Source of the DNA: Setophaga petechia
Taxonomy: Eukaryota > Chordata > Aves > Passeriformes > Parulidae
DNA: 64,000 nucleotides
Direction of reading: 5' to 3'
Assembly (NCBI GenBank): GCA_024362935.1
Contig: JANCRA010000028.1
Coordinates: forward strand, 7,126,476-7,190,475
Positions 21,441-34,572 of this stretch are shown here, piece by piece. Each line of letters opens with the position of its first letter. Positions within the stretch are counted from its first letter, which is position 1. Below the pieces are notes generated by a model that had not been told where the DNA came from, ran no database searches, and worked only from the letters and a program-made list of their open reading frames with translations. Position numbers and translations under genes: made by a program.

Positions 21441-21840
21441 AGCTGGGGCTGAGCTGGGACTGAGGGGAAGGAGGAGAGAGAAGGGAAGAAAATCAGCTGC
21501 TCTGCTCCAGCCTTGGTGTTTTCTGGGCTGCCAAGAAGGGGTTAAAGAGCCAAAAGCTGGACGGGGAGGGATGGTGGGAAGGCAGAGGGAGAAATCTTAG
21601 TCCTGGCATGTGTCAGAGGAGAGAGAGAGAGAAATTGAAGCAGCAGTTTTAATTCTGTGAGTGCTTTCACGCCCCTTGAATGGAGAAGGGGAAAATTATT
21701 TAATTAAAAATATATTTACTTTTAATGCAACCATCAATATTTCCATCCGTGCTGATTGTGGAGAGGGGCTGTGTGTTTGCATGTTTAAACACTTGGGAGC
21801 TCTGCCTCTCACTGCTCCTGCTCCTGCAGCAGCCAGAGAG
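21441..21840. other. Non-coding, nothing recognised
   Basis: Purine-rich unique DNA leading into the minisatellite. A short (GA)n run lies near 21619-21632. Confidence 0.5.
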
Positions 21841-23020
21841 AGTGAGCACAGCCAGAACCTGAGCACAGCCAGATCCTGAGCACACCCAGATCCTGAGCAC
21901 ACCCAGATTCTGTTCACACTCAGATCCTGAGCACAACCAGAACCTGTTCACACTCAGATCCTGAGCACAACCAGAACCTGTTCACACCCAGATCCTGAGC
22001 ACACCCAGATCCTGAGCACACCCAGATCCTGAGCACACCCAGATTCTGTTCACACTCAGATCCTGAGCACACCCAGATCCTGAGCACACCCAGATCCTGA
22101 CACAGCCAGAACCTGTTCACACTCAGATCCTGTTCACACTCAGATCCTGTTCACACTCAGATCCTGAGCACATCCAGATCCTGAGCACACCCAGATCCTG
22201 AGCACACTCACCTGGATCCCTGAGCACACCCAGATTCTGTTCAACTCACTTGGATCCCTGAGCACACTCAGATCCTGAGCACACTCTGATCCTGTTCACA
22301 GTCAGATCCTGTGCAAACCCAGATCCTGTGCACACTTAGATGCTGTTCACACTCAGTTCCTGTGCACACCCATCTTCTAAGCACTCAGATCCCTGCTCAC
22401 ACTCCCCCAGATCCCCCATGCACACTCAGATCCTGAGCACACCCATCTCCTGAGCACATCCAGATCCTGTGCACACTCAGATCATGAGCACACCCATCTC
22501 CTGAGCACATCCAGATCCTGTGCACACTCAAATCCTGCTCACTCTCAGATCCTGAGCACACCCAGATCCCTGCTCACTCTCAGATCCTGAGCACACCCAT
22601 CCCATCTCCTGAACACACTCAGATAGATCCCTTCTCACACTCCCCCAGATCCCTGTGCACACTCAGATCCTGAGCACACCCAGATCCTGAGCACACCCAG
22701 ATCCTGGTCACACTTAAATCCTGCTCACATCCATCTTCTGAGCACACCCAGATATCTGCTCACACACAGATCCTGAGCACACCCACCCCATCTCCTGTGC
22801 ACACCCAGATCCCTGCTCACTCTCAAATCCTGAGCACACCCACCCCATCTCCTGAGCACACTCAGATCCCTGCTCACACTCCCCCAGATCCCTGTGCACA
22901 CTCAGATCCTGAGCACACCCATCTCCTGAGCACACCCAGATCCCTGTGCACACTCAAATCCCTGCTCACACTCCCCCATATCCCCCGTGCACGCTCAGAT
23001 CCCCAAGCACACCCACCCAG
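21841..23020. repeat. 17-18-bp minisatellite with higher-order units
   Basis: About 1.18 kb of GAGCACACCCAGATCCT-type units, roughly 65 copies. The left part alternates GAGCACA and GTTCACA starts. The right part (about 22380-22990) is organised into larger blocks combining CTCACACTCCCCCAGATCCC with CACCCATCTCCTGAGC. No spacer structure, so it is not a CRISPR-like array. Confidence 0.95.
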
Positions 23021-24039
23021 CTCCCCTGATTTCCCAGTTTTGGCCCTGGGCCCTTTTTGGCAATTCCCATTAACAGCCTCCCACCCTCTGGATTCAGGTT
23101 TTTTGCTGTCATGACCTTGCTGGGTTTCTTTGGGAGGCACCAACAAACCCTGGGGTCCCAGTGCACCCCAAAATCCATCCCTGCTGTGCTGCTGGGCTGG
23201 TTGGGTGCCTGGGGGCTGCTGAGTGAGGTGCTCCAGGTGCCAGGCTGGACCAGCAGGAGCATCCCCTAAACACAGGAGCTGGGAGCTGCCCTTGCTGCTG
23301 TTCCCTAAATAATTTAGACAACAAAAATGGCAGGATTCAGGGATTCTGCCAACAACCCACCAAGAGTTGTACAGTAAAGCTCCTGCTGCCCTTCAGATCT
23401 GTATTCCTTCCCAGTGTCCAAACACTTCCCAGTTCCCCATTTGCCTGTCTTGTTCCTGCCCTACAGGATGGATTTAAAGGATTTCTCCACAATAGCCTTT
23501 AAATCTCCTGGCTGGGTGCTGCTGAGTGGTGGCACACTCTGATGAGGCTCTGCTGGCCCGGCCTCCCCCCGGGGCTGACCACACAAGGACAGAGGCTTTG
23601 TGTGAAATACAAGCTCCAGAAAGGGGAAACAAAAAGTTTGGCTTGTAGAGGAAACAAATTGCCTTTGTCAGTGTGACCTTGAAGCTCAGCCACCAGCCCA
23701 GTAGGAAGGCAGCTCCTGCTCGGATGCCATCCCTCTTCCCCTCTCCAAAGAAGCTCCTGTCTCCCAAGACTGGCAGCATCATTCCTTATTTCCAAGGCCT
23801 GCAGTGTGTTGCTCTTATTTCGTTGTTCATTTGCTGGTTTTCAGCGTTTGCAAGGCCATGAGGAGCAAATCCTCCTTCCCAGCCCCATCCTCGCCTTCCC
23901 ACGGCTCGCAGGGATGTGGATCTGGGTGGGAATCACAGCTGGTGATGAACCAGGAGATTCCCAACTCCAGCCCAGCAGCTCTGCCTCTCCTTGTGGATGC
24001 AGCTCACAGCTCCCTTTCCGCTCTCATGTTTCAAGTGGA
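23021..24039. other. Non-coding, nothing recognised
   Basis: Mixed DNA with several overlapping chance frames on both strands. No repeat family recognised. Confidence 0.5.
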
Positions 24040-25190
24040 AAATTTGGTGAAAACAAAAAATTAGCAGGACATTCTTCGCCGAGCAGCAACAAGCGGCACA
24101 ATCTATTAGCAACAGTCTCTTTTTTTTTTCTGGGTTTGTGCTCAGCACACGTTTCCAGCAGAGCTGCTGAGGGATGGAGCAGTCACCAGGAGCTGAGAGC
24201 CCGTGGATCTCCCTTCTCCTGGCAGCTCCCTGGTCTCAGCCCACCAGACTGGTCCCATCACTCCACGTCTCCCTGAAGGAAAAGGTCGCTCTGGAGACGC
24301 AAACGCAATTTGCTGATTTTTCTGAAAATGCTGTTGAAATGATATTAATCCCTGGCTCCACAGGAAAGATCAAAAGAGCCAGGGAGGCAGTGTTGGACAT
24401 GGAGTGGAAATCATGGTCTGCAGAGAGAAGAAAGGGAATTGGAAACTTCCTGGTGGAAGCAGCAGCTGGGTATTTAAATCAACCCTAGTGGTGGCCAAAG
24501 TTGCCTTTGCTGGACCCAACCCATTGAGCAGAAATGAGGACAGAGAGCCCCAGAGGGTTCCTGTATTTCACTCCCTGTGCAGAGCAGGCTTTTCCTGAGC
24601 CGTTTTGGAGGCAACACTGCAGTCAACCCTTTGCCTTTTATTGCCACAGTCTGTTCCACTTCCCATCAAATCCAGCCCTGGATCTTTTTCCCAGTCCGTT
24701 GTGGCCCATCTGGTGTTTGTATCGAGCTGTGCTCTGGCCCTGCCTGAATTTCAGCAGCTTTGGAGAATATCTGAGGCCCTTTCTCCTGTTTTCCATGCCC
24801 AGCTCTCAGCTCTGATTTTGGTTTTGTGTCCTCCCAAGTGCCGCTGGCCTTTCCTGGGGTGAGCCCTCTGCAGATCTAATAAACGTCTCCTCTCTTCCAT
24901 CACTGGGGAGGTTAATTGGAATATTGAATCATAGCAGATGAAGAGAGACTCCTGTTAGACACATCCCTCCTTTCTGACGGGGAGCCATTGATAATCCCTC
25001 TCTCAGTACAGCCAAATTGCCAGATAAAGCTGTTTCCCAGCGTGCTGAGGAGAATGTCACGGGGGGACAGCTTGGAGAGCCTCCCTGAAGTAAAGACAGA
25101 TGACATCTCCTGCATCCTCCCCCACCACTGTCCCTGCCACCCTGTCACTGGAGGAAATTAGATTGGTTTGACCCAATTTGGGCTTTACAA
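24040..25190. other. Mixed unique DNA with possible conserved patches
   Basis: CpG-retaining patches occur at 24075-24110 (CGCCGAGCAGC, AAGCGGCACAATC), 24280-24350 (AAGGTCGCTC, GACGCAAACGCAATTTGC) and 24890-25110 (TAATAAACGTCTCC, GGTTAATTGGAATATTG). Between them lies ordinary DNA. Confidence 0.25.
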
Positions 25191-27060
25191 ATTCATGTTG
25201 GCTGTGCCTGATTTTCCTCTGTTCTTCCAGGTGCTCGCCTTGTTTGAGGCAAACTCCTCCTCCTCCCACCTCTCTACCAAAGGCAGGTGTTGCCTCTGTC
25301 CTTTTTCCACATTTTTGCTCTGTCATCTTTTCAAATATTGCTGTGTTGGCTCCAAAATTGTGCTCAATGGCTCTCCACATGCCTGGGGATGGAGCTGGAA
25401 AATGCCTGAGTGTGCTCCAAACTCCTCAGTCCCTTCCCAGCCTGCTCCTCCTCAGGGTTAATTGTGTCAGACACCAACTCACAGCTGATCTGTTTAGTAA
25501 AGACTAAACTGAAAGAGGCTTTAGCCATCTCAGCATCATCTGGCACAGCCTTCCCTCTTCAGCCACTCTGACATTTCCAAACGGGATTTTGAGTATTTTT
25601 TTTCCAAATTCAAACTGGCTTTTTCAGCTGTTTTAAAATGTAAATCAATTTCTGCTTAAAAAAACAAAAAAAAAAAAAAAAAAAAAAAAGGAAGTGTTTT
25701 AATAGCCTGACTGCAATTGTTGGAATAAAATGCTTTGAAGGACAAAATGTTTCTTGCTACTTGTGATCAGTTTTCTTTGGAATTATTATTAATGGTGGGG
25801 CCAAAAATTGAGGGGTACTGAAAGGAAAAAGACTCAAACCCTCCCCAGATTTTTGTCATGTTGTTTCTCAGTAATCTGGAGCATCACACTCACCCTGCCA
25901 GGTGTTGGCTCAACCAGAGCTGCAGTTATTTCCCTGCAAGATTTCCCTGGGCCAGGAAACTCTGGATTCTCAGAGGCAACTCCATCTGCATCGACAGCAA
26001 TCGGTGCCTCCAGCCTGAATCCACACAGGCAGAATTGGACGGGTATTGAGCAGAAATGTGTCTTGTCCCACGCACAGCAGCTGAGAGCTGGCTTTAAATG
26101 CAAATGGGATGGGGAAGACTATGGAAATTCAATAGAGAAAGCTCTTTGGGGTTCTTTCCATCCAGCACAGATCGTTAGGAAGAGCTCTGGCTGCCCAGAG
26201 ACCTCTGGAAGGAAACAGAAATATGAAATCAGACCTTTGTGCCTCGCTGCAGTCAAAGTCAGACACATCGTGTGCGTTGCTGTGTGAACTCACCTGTTTC
26301 AGCTCTTGTCCCTTCATCCCACCAGAAGATCATCCCAGGAAACCTCTGCTCCAGTTCAAACCTTCTCCTGCCTTCCAGTGGGAATTGATTTGTGGCCCTG
26401 CTCCTCTTGATGCAAACGTTGTCCTTTAAGTGAAGTAGCTCTGCCTGGCCCGTGCCTGGGTGATGGATGGAGCAGGAGCCTGTTTGCATTTCAGCTGTCT
26501 CCCACACCGGCTGCTGCTTCAGCAGGGAGAGGGATGGTGGTTATCTGGGTAAACAGCTTTCCCTAAAAAGGGATTATTTCCAAAAACACCCATCAGCTTT
26601 CTAAAATCGACACCCAAGCTCTTCTTAGTGGATTGGAGATATTCAGTGGAGAACGGAGTCAGGGGGTTCATGCAAACAAAATGGTAACTTTTCATCCAGA
26701 AGTTAAAGTTTCCACTTTTTTCCCTTTGGTTTTGGCTGACCAGCCATTTGAAATAGAAAAAGAAAAAAAGGAATTGTTTCCTTTTTTTTTTTTTTTTTGT
26801 TTCCTTTTTTTACAGGGGATAAATCTCCCAGCCTGGCTGGGATAGAAAACTGAGATTCAGGCACCCAGAGTCAATTCCTGCATCCCCCAGTGGTGATCAA
26901 TGGATGGCTTTGAGCCAGTCCTTTGCTCCCTGTGTGTAAAGCAGGAAAAGGGAATCCACCCCGTGCAGGGGACAGGTGTCAGAAATACCTTTGGGGCTGT
27001 CTGAGCAGCACTCAGGGAGACAAAGAGGTGGGAATGAGGATTTTTGTGGCAAAGAGGTGA
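25191..27060. other. Non-coding with poly(A) and poly(T) runs
   Basis: Long A run near 25663-25689 and T run near 26779-26798. No associated SINE body or target-site duplication is evident. No gene is recognised. Confidence 0.5.
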
Positions 27061-27316
27061 GGGATGAAGATGGAGCAGGGTGAGGATGGAGCAGGATGAA
27101 GGTGGGGCAGGGTGAAGATGGAGGACGAGGATGGAATGAGGATGAGGATGGAATGAGGATGAGGATGGAGCAAGAGGATGGAGAAGGATGAGGATGGAGC
27201 AGGATGAAGATGGAGCAGGAGGAAGATAAAGCGTGAGGAGGATGCAGCGGGAGGAGCATGGAGCAGGATGAAGATGGAGGAGGAGGAGGATGGAGCAGGA
27301 TGAAGATGGAGCAGGA
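27061..27316. repeat. Purine-rich 12-15-bp minisatellite
   Basis: Degenerate GATGAAGATGGAGCAG / GAGGATGGAATGAG units, almost all purine on plus. The minus strand encodes Ser/His/Pro-rich chance frames. Confidence 0.9.
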
Positions 27317-30300
27317 AAGCCCCAGTGCTGCTCAAGGCAGGGGATGGGAAGTGCAAGGAATAGATCTGGATGTCCTGGCCCAGAGCTGGTTTTGTGGACT
27401 CCCATTTCACTGGGCTGGTTGTGGGGCCGGGTGAACATGGAGCTCTGTATTTTCACGACCCTTTGGCTGTCACTGTCCCCACAGCCAGGTCCCAGCACCG
27501 TTCCAGGGGTGCCCACACCCCACTGCCCACCGTGCTGATGTGCCAGGGGAGGGAAGAGGACGAGCAGGACGTGCTTGGCCTCCCCAACCGCGGCACAGCC
27601 GCTTCCCGGAGCACCGAGAGTGCTGAGTGTGTTGTGGAAGGTCCTTAAATCACTAATTAAAGCTGTTACCCTCCGCATGACACTGGAGGCTCAGGGGATG
27701 GAGGAGATGGCTCAGCAGCTCGTTTTTCTGCCTTGCACCTCTCCCTTGCCCGTTTTTCCAGCATCCCTGCTCCGTTATCCTCACACACATCCCGTGGTTT
27801 AGAATGCAGATCCCATCGATCGGGAGGGGCTGCAGGCATTGCGGGTCATTTGCATTCCCCCGTCCCTTCCCATTTCTCCTCCGGAGCCCCGGCTGGGTGA
27901 AGTTTGGAGCAGAGAAGGAGATCTGGTTGCTATGGCTACCAGCGCTGCCTTCCTCCCGAGGAGGAGGAGGAGGAGACCGCAGGAGTTCAGGGCAAACCCA
28001 TTCCCCACAAACTTCTTTGGCCTCTGGAACTCAGCCAGGGGCTCTGGGCGCCCTTGGGGCACCCTTGGGAAGCAGCAGATGTTCCCTGTGGGCAAACAGG
28101 ACCTGGGGATGGGCAGCAGCTCCATAAAAACCCCATGAGTCTCATCTTGGACCGGGCACTCGGTGCAGAGACCACTTCTGTCCTCCTGGAAAGGACGGTG
28201 TGGGACACTGGAGAGGACAGTGTGGGGACACTGGAGAGGACAGTGTGGGACACCTTGGGAAAGGACACAGGGCACAGTCTGGATCCCCTCCTTCCCAGGG
28301 GCTGGTGGGTACATGACTCTCTGGGTTGATGGATTCTCAGGGCGGTTGTGCAACCTCCCAAAGGGCTTTAAACACCCAAATACTGGGGAATCGTCTTTTC
28401 CTTTTTACATTTTTTTGCTGCTGCATCCCCCAGATGAGTACAGAGGACTGCAGTGACCCCAAACTCTGGGGTTCCACCGCCCTTGATGAGGGAACAGACA
28501 GAGGAGGTCTCACACAACACGGATCCCTTTGTTCCCAGGTTGCTCGGGATTGTCTGTAATTATTTCCAGGGATGCACGCCACGGCAATTGTTGATTATTT
28601 GAGGCTCCTGTGGGAATGCTTCCCTGGGAAAGAAAAGCAAAGAGCCTGCACATAGCCTGGATGAGAAATTCAGATCTGGAACGGGCTCAAGAAGGGAATA
28701 AATAGGTGAATAAATTAAATAAATAAAAGGTGGGGGGGAAGGAGCGAGATGGCCTTGCCGTGTCAAGATAACTGTACCTTGTCCCTCTGCTCTGCAAACT
28801 CTGCTGAGCAGATTTATTAGTTTTAATTAACAAGAGGGGGAGAAAAAAATGGAGCTGGGAATACATCCAAATTTCAACTCACAAAATCACTGCTCCCTCC
28901 TCAAGATTGAGAGAGAAAGAGGGTGAATGACCAGAATAATAATCAGGAAAGAGATCTGGGTGCCAAGGAAGCCACTTCTCTGCCCAGGCTTTGCGCTGGC
29001 TCCTGGGGTGAGCAGGAACTTTTTTCAGAGCAGAACGGGAAGCCCTGGCAGGGTCAGAGTTCAGGGCTGGGCCTGTGCAAAATTCAGAGTGGGGCAGATA
29101 AAAGTTCTTATCCAAACTTTTCCTTTGGTAGAAAACTGGGGCTGGGTTTAAGGTTGTGTCTGTAAGTACTGCTTTTCACAGAAAATGTGATTTTTTAATA
29201 AGTCCTCGTCCCCAAGGATGAGTGGCTTGGGGACAGCCAGTTGCTGATGTGCCCTCAGTGGCCACAGGGACATGTCCCCACACTGCCCTAGGCACTGGGG
29301 AATAGGATTTTTGTTCCCAAATAATATCAAACTTCTCCCCATGGGGTACACTCTGGGATGCTGGAAGGAAGGTGTTTAACTTAAGGTATTTGCTTATTCC
29401 CAGTAGCAGAAGAGAGCTAAAAAAAAAATAAAAACTCAATTTCCAGTCCACAAAACACTGACAATCCAAACCATCTAAAAGAAAAACAGTGCTGCCTTTT
29501 ATTTATTAGTGTTTTTTTTCCTGTTGGCATCCAGTCGACATTTGCTGCCAAGGATTTATGAGGATGAAATGCATTTTTTTCCCTGTCAAAACGGCCTGGG
29601 AGGGAGGCCTGGGCTGGGAGCATCTCCCTCCTCCTGCAGAGTCCTCACCCCAGGACCAGCAGGAGAGCAGCTTCATTAGTCCAGCTAATTAGCCTTGATT
29701 AATAACCAAGAGCTGAGGTGTTTCTGGGCTTCCTCTGCAGCCAGAGCTGTCCTGTGGCACGGGAGGTGCTGGCTCAGGGAATTTGCCTCTGGTTTGAGGT
29801 AGAAATTCCCTTTATGGCTCTGCACCATCAGCTGAGAGGTCAAATATCATCATGAGGCTCCAGGAAGGCCCTGAGTTCTTCAGGACAGAGAAGAAAAATG
29901 GGCTTTGCCTTCCCTTCCATGTTCCCTTTAAGTTTTCCTGTGGCCCATTAGAAATTGCTTGGGAAGAGCTGGGAAGGATCTGGCTGCCAGCACCACCAGG
30001 ATCCAGGGGAACTTGGAGCCCTTGGTCCCATCCCTGCCCTTTCCAGAAGTCCCACGAGGAAACACAGCCTCTCTCTCCAGGAAACAGCAGCTCCAGTATT
30101 TTGTTTTTGACTTTCACAACTTCAACAAGTCCCTCAGGAGAAGCGCCAGCGAGTTTTATTAAAAATAAAAAACCCCCGTGGAGAGGACGAGCACTTTGTC
30201 TTCCAGATTTACCAGGAACTGCTGGAGACAGTGGAGACAGTTCAGAAAATGCTCTTGGGGAACAGCAGGACATAAATAAAGAGAAATAATAACAGCTGGA

Positions 30301-31985
30301 CCCAGCACAGGGATAGGGGTACAAGGCCCTGAGGCCACAGTTGGGTTTGTGGCCAAAAACACCAGGAACAGCAAAAATTCTCAAGAAAAACACAGATTGA
30401 GGGTCTCACAGGAAAATAATCCACCTGAAAACCCAGCTGAGAGCTGTGTCCTGGCTCTGGGATGAAGATCAATCCTCTGCTTCATCCTCATTTTGTGGAG
30501 TTTTTGGGGCTGGCCTGGCAGAGGACCGGGGTGACTCCATGGATGTGGCAAGGAGGGCACTTTGGACGAGGCAGGAGAAAAGGGTCACTGTGCTCCAGCT
30601 CCATGGTTGATTTGCAGGCAGAAAGGTGCAAACTCCAATCTCCTGCCAGATGGGAAATTTTAAGAAGTTTTGCACATTTTAAATTAATTTGTATCCAATA
30701 CAAGCCAGACCTCTGCTACCTTCCACCTCTTCTGCTGTTAGAAATCCAAATATCACTGATTCTGCGCTGTGATTTTTGAGAACCCAATTACCTGCAGGAT
30801 CTCAGCCCATCTGTGCTTGGGATGTGCCCAGGTACGGCCAGGTTTGCTGGTGGAAAGGTGACAAAAAGGCACGGAGAAGGTGTGATTTTTACAGCCTCAA
30901 TTCCCCAGGGAAGCAATCCAACAAGAGAGGTCAGATCCTGGGTCCCATGGCATATGTTCAGATTACTTCATCAGCACTCTGGTTGAAACATTTCCATGGC
31001 TGCTGCTGGCAGAAAATCAGTCTTAAAAAAAAAAAAAATAAATCCAAATTATGTTGGTTTTTTCCCCACTTGAGAAATGTTGACATTGTGTCAAAAAAAA
31101 AAATAAAATTAAAAAATAAAAAAAAAGCCAAGCAAAAATTCAGGCCAAACCCAAATGTTGAACAAATAGAGACATTCTCACTTTGGAAGCAAAAATCAAA
31201 ACAGATCTGTTGAAAACAGAAATAATTTCATTCAAACAGCACCACTTACAACCTGGTCTTCCATTAATTGCTAATTCCACGCCAGGACACTGGCTTGGAA
31301 CCATGAGGAGCTCTAGAGCAAAACTCAAAGGAGCAGCTAAACCTGGCTTTGGGCTCTTTCCATGTGTGGCACTGGGGTTTACCCCACCCTAATTTGGGAG
31401 CAGTGATTAATTGGTTGCTTTAGAGAGAAATAATAATAAAAAATAATAATAAATAATAACAAAAAAAAAAAAAAAAAAAAGGGAGAGTCAAGGATGTGCC
31501 ACACTGAGCTTGATGTTGGTGTTGGGATCACAGTGACCCCAGAGGTGCTCGGTGACATGGGTGTCACTGTATCTGTCACAGCAGGAGCAAAATTCCCAGA
31601 TTTTGGCTCATCCCAAGCTGGCAAACTCAGCTCCATGAGGTTCCTTCCCTATTTTTTTGGTGCATTTTCCAAGCAGGGTTTTGGGAGGATGGAAATCCCA
31701 GGGTCTGCCCAGCTCCAGAGCCTCAGAGCAAGGCAGGAAGAGAGCTGGAATTTACACATAAACATCCTGGCACAAAGCCACCTCCACAAGGGGGAAAAAA
31801 AATCCAAACAGAAAGAACATGAAAAATTAATAAGGGTTTTAGACTATTACATTTTCCAGGACTTGCTGGATCGTGGTTCTCAATTCTCAATCAATCACAT
31901 TTCAATTGGGCTGATTAATTTTCCAAAATGCTTTGTTGGACGCCTCTGACGTGCTCAAGTTCCTGGGGAGATGAGCCAAGGCCAG
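27317..31985. other. Non-coding with small repeats
   Basis: Local features are a 27-bp GGACACTGGAGAGGACAGTG duplication near 28200-28260, a GAGGAGGAGGAGGAG run near 27957, CpG-bearing patches near 27570-27610 and 27810-27850, and A-rich simple sequence at 31024-31135 and 31428-31480. No convincing gene. Confidence 0.5.
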
Positions 31986-33960
31986 GATTGGAATTGGGGG
32001 ACTCATGAGGGGGGACCCAGGGATGGAATTGGGGGATTCATGAGGGGGATTCCAGAGAGGGAGTTGGGGGATTCATGAGGGGGAACCCAGGGGTGGAACT
32101 GGGGGATTCATGAGGGGGCTCCAGGGAGAGAATTGGGGGATTCATGAGGGGGACCCAGGGATTGAATTGGGGGATTCATGAGGGGGAACCCAGGGGTGGA
32201 ACTGGGGGATTCATGAGGGGGCTCCAGGGAGAGAATTGGGGGATTCATGAGGGGGACCCAGGGATTGAATTGGGGGATTCATGAGGGGGGACCTAGGGGT
32301 GGAACTGGGGGATTCATGAGGGGGCTCCAGGGAGAGAATTGGGGGATTCATGAGGGGGACCCAGGGATTGAATTGGGGGATTCATGAGGGGAATTCCAGG
32401 GATGGAATTGGGGGATTCATGCGGGGGCTCCAGAGAGAGAATTGGAGGATTCATGAGGGGATTTCAGGCCTGGAGTTGGGGGATTCGTGAGGGAGTTCCA
32501 GGGATGGAATTGGGAGATTCATGAGTGGGGTTCCAGGGAGGGAATTGAGGCATTCATGAGGGGGTGCCATGGCTGGAGTTGGGGGAGTCCTGAGGGACAT
32601 CCTGGTGTAGGAATTGAAGAGGATCCAAGGGTTGGAAGGGGAACTCATGAGGGAGATCCAAGGTCTGGAACCTGGGACTTGTGATGGGAGTCCCGGGCTG
32701 AGAATTGGGGCTTTATGAAGGGTGTCCCAGGGCTGGAGTTGGGGGATTCATGAGGGGGATTCCAAGACTGGAATTAGGAAGATCTCAGGGCTGAAATTAA
32801 AGGATTCATGAGGGGGTCCCTGGGGTGGGAATTGGGGTATTCATGAGGGGATCCCCAGGCAGGAATTGGAAGAGTCATGAGAGTGTCCCAGGACTGGAGT
32901 TGGGGGATTCCTGAGGGGGATCCCAGGACTAGAATTAGGAGAACCTCATGGCTGGAACTGGAGGACTCATGAGTGGTGTCCAGAAGTTGAACTGGAGGAC
33001 TAATGAAGAGAGTCCCAGGGGATTCATGAGGGGGATCCAAGGGCTGCAATTGGGGCATTCATGAGGGGGATCCTGGGGTGGGAACAGGGGGATTCATGAG
33101 GGGGAGTCCAGGACTGGAATGAGTAAAGTCTCATGGCTGGAACTGGGGTAGTCATGAGGGGGGTTCTGGGGCAGGAACTGGGGGACCCATGAGGGAGGTC
33201 CTGGGGCAGGAATTGAGGGACTCAAGAGGAATTCCAGGTCTGGAAGTAGGGGACTCATGAGAGGGGTCCTGGGGCAAGAATTTGGGGGACCCATGAGGAG
33301 GTTCCAGGGATGGAATTGGGGGACTCATGAGAGGGGTCCTGGGGCAGGAATTTGGGGGACCCATTAGGGGGTTCCAGGACTGGAATTGAGGAGGGCCCCA
33401 GGGCTGGAACTGGGAGACCCATGAGGGGGTTTCTGGGGCAAGAATTGGAGAAGTCAGGAGGGAGTTCCAGGGCTGGAATTGGGGGACTTGTGAAGGGGGT
33501 CCTGGGACAAGAATTGGGAGACTCATGAGGGATTTTCTGGGGCAGGAATTGAGGAACTCAAGAGGGGATTCCAGGGCTGGAATTGGGGGACTCATAAGGG
33601 GGTTCCAGGGCTAGAATTGAGGAGGGTCCCAGGGCTGGAATTGAGGGACTCAAGAGGGGGTTCCAGAGCTGGAATTGGGGGACTCAAGAGGGGGTTCCAG
33701 GGCTGGAATTGAGAAGTGTCCCAGGGCTGGAATTGGGGGACTCAAGAGGGGGTTCCAGGGCTGGAATTGAGAAGTGTCCCAGGGCTGGAATTGGGGGACT
33801 CAAGAGGGGATTCCAGGACTGGAATTGAGAAGTGTCCCAGGGCTGGAATTGGGGGTCTCATGAGGGAGTTCCAGAGCAGGAACTGAGTTCTCACAGTTCT
33901 CACAGCAGGAACTCAGAGGTGTCCCAGGGCAGGAACTGGGGGCTCACAAGGAGGGCCCCA
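31986..33960. repeat. ~2-kb G-rich degenerate minisatellite
   Basis: Units of roughly 30-37 bp built on GAATTGGGGGATTCATGAG and GGGGACCCAGGG(A/G)TTG. Units are most regular at 31986-32420, then grow more diverged, changing to GACTCATGAG and GACTCAAGAGG variants toward 33890. The plus strand carries the G5-6 runs throughout. Confidence 0.9.
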
Positions 33961-34119
33961 GCACCCGAGGCTGCCCAGGCTTGGAGCAGGATGGGGATGC
34001 AGGATCCATCCTGAGGAGCATCACCTCTGCCAGGGCAGGCTGAGCTCCTCCCGTGCCTTCCATCTCCTCCATGCCATCCTCTCCTCCTTCTCCTTGGCCT
34101 GATTGCCCCGGCCTGGCCG

Positions 34120-34410
34120 CTGGCCCGGGGTTAAGGAGAGCACTTTATTGTGCCTAACGAGGCGCTTTGCCCAGCCAGCCAGAGCAGCCAGCTCAGCCCT
34201 GGATTGTCTTTCCCTTTTTATTGCCCAGCGGGAGGAGCACGGGGAAGGTCTTTATGTGATTGTAGAGAAAGACAAAATGCCTTAATAGCAGCCGGCGCTG
34301 CCTCTCTGGGACCCAGGGGACACTGCAGCAGCCCGTAATAATCATCGTAAATAAAAGGGGATGGCTCTGGTGTGCGGCATGGGCCGTTAAAACAAGCCCC
34401 AGGGTGGAAG
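34120..34410. other. Possible conserved non-coding element
   Basis: CpG-bearing, TTTATTG-bearing unique sequence: TTGTGCCTAACGAGGCGC, TTTTTATTGCCCAGCGG, GTAATAATCATCGTAAATA and GCCGTTAAAACAAGCC. Overlapping frames on both strands do not look coding. Confidence 0.3.
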
Positions 34411-34550
34411 GGATGTCTTAAAAACAAGCTGGAGAGGATGTTTCTCTCCTCATTGCCCCTCTAATTCTCCTTCCCTGCATGGCAGAGCAGGGGAAGGCTG
34501 GCACAGCTCGGCTCTCTCCCAGCCTTGATTAGCCTAAACAGCACTTATTG

Positions 34551-34572
34551 ATTATAGATTATAATCTATAAT
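34551..34572. repeat. Perfect 22-bp AT palindrome
   Basis: ATTATAGATTA followed directly by its reverse complement, with no loop. It starts an AT-rich stretch (34555-34690). Confidence 0.9.

Noticed and set aside
21841..23020. CRISPR-like array
   Set aside because: Contiguous repeats without spacers in a vertebrate-type sequence. It is a minisatellite.
25663..26798. Poly(A)/poly(T) runs as retrotransposed gene or SINE tails
   Set aside because: No gene-like or SINE body and no flanking duplication seen next to either run.
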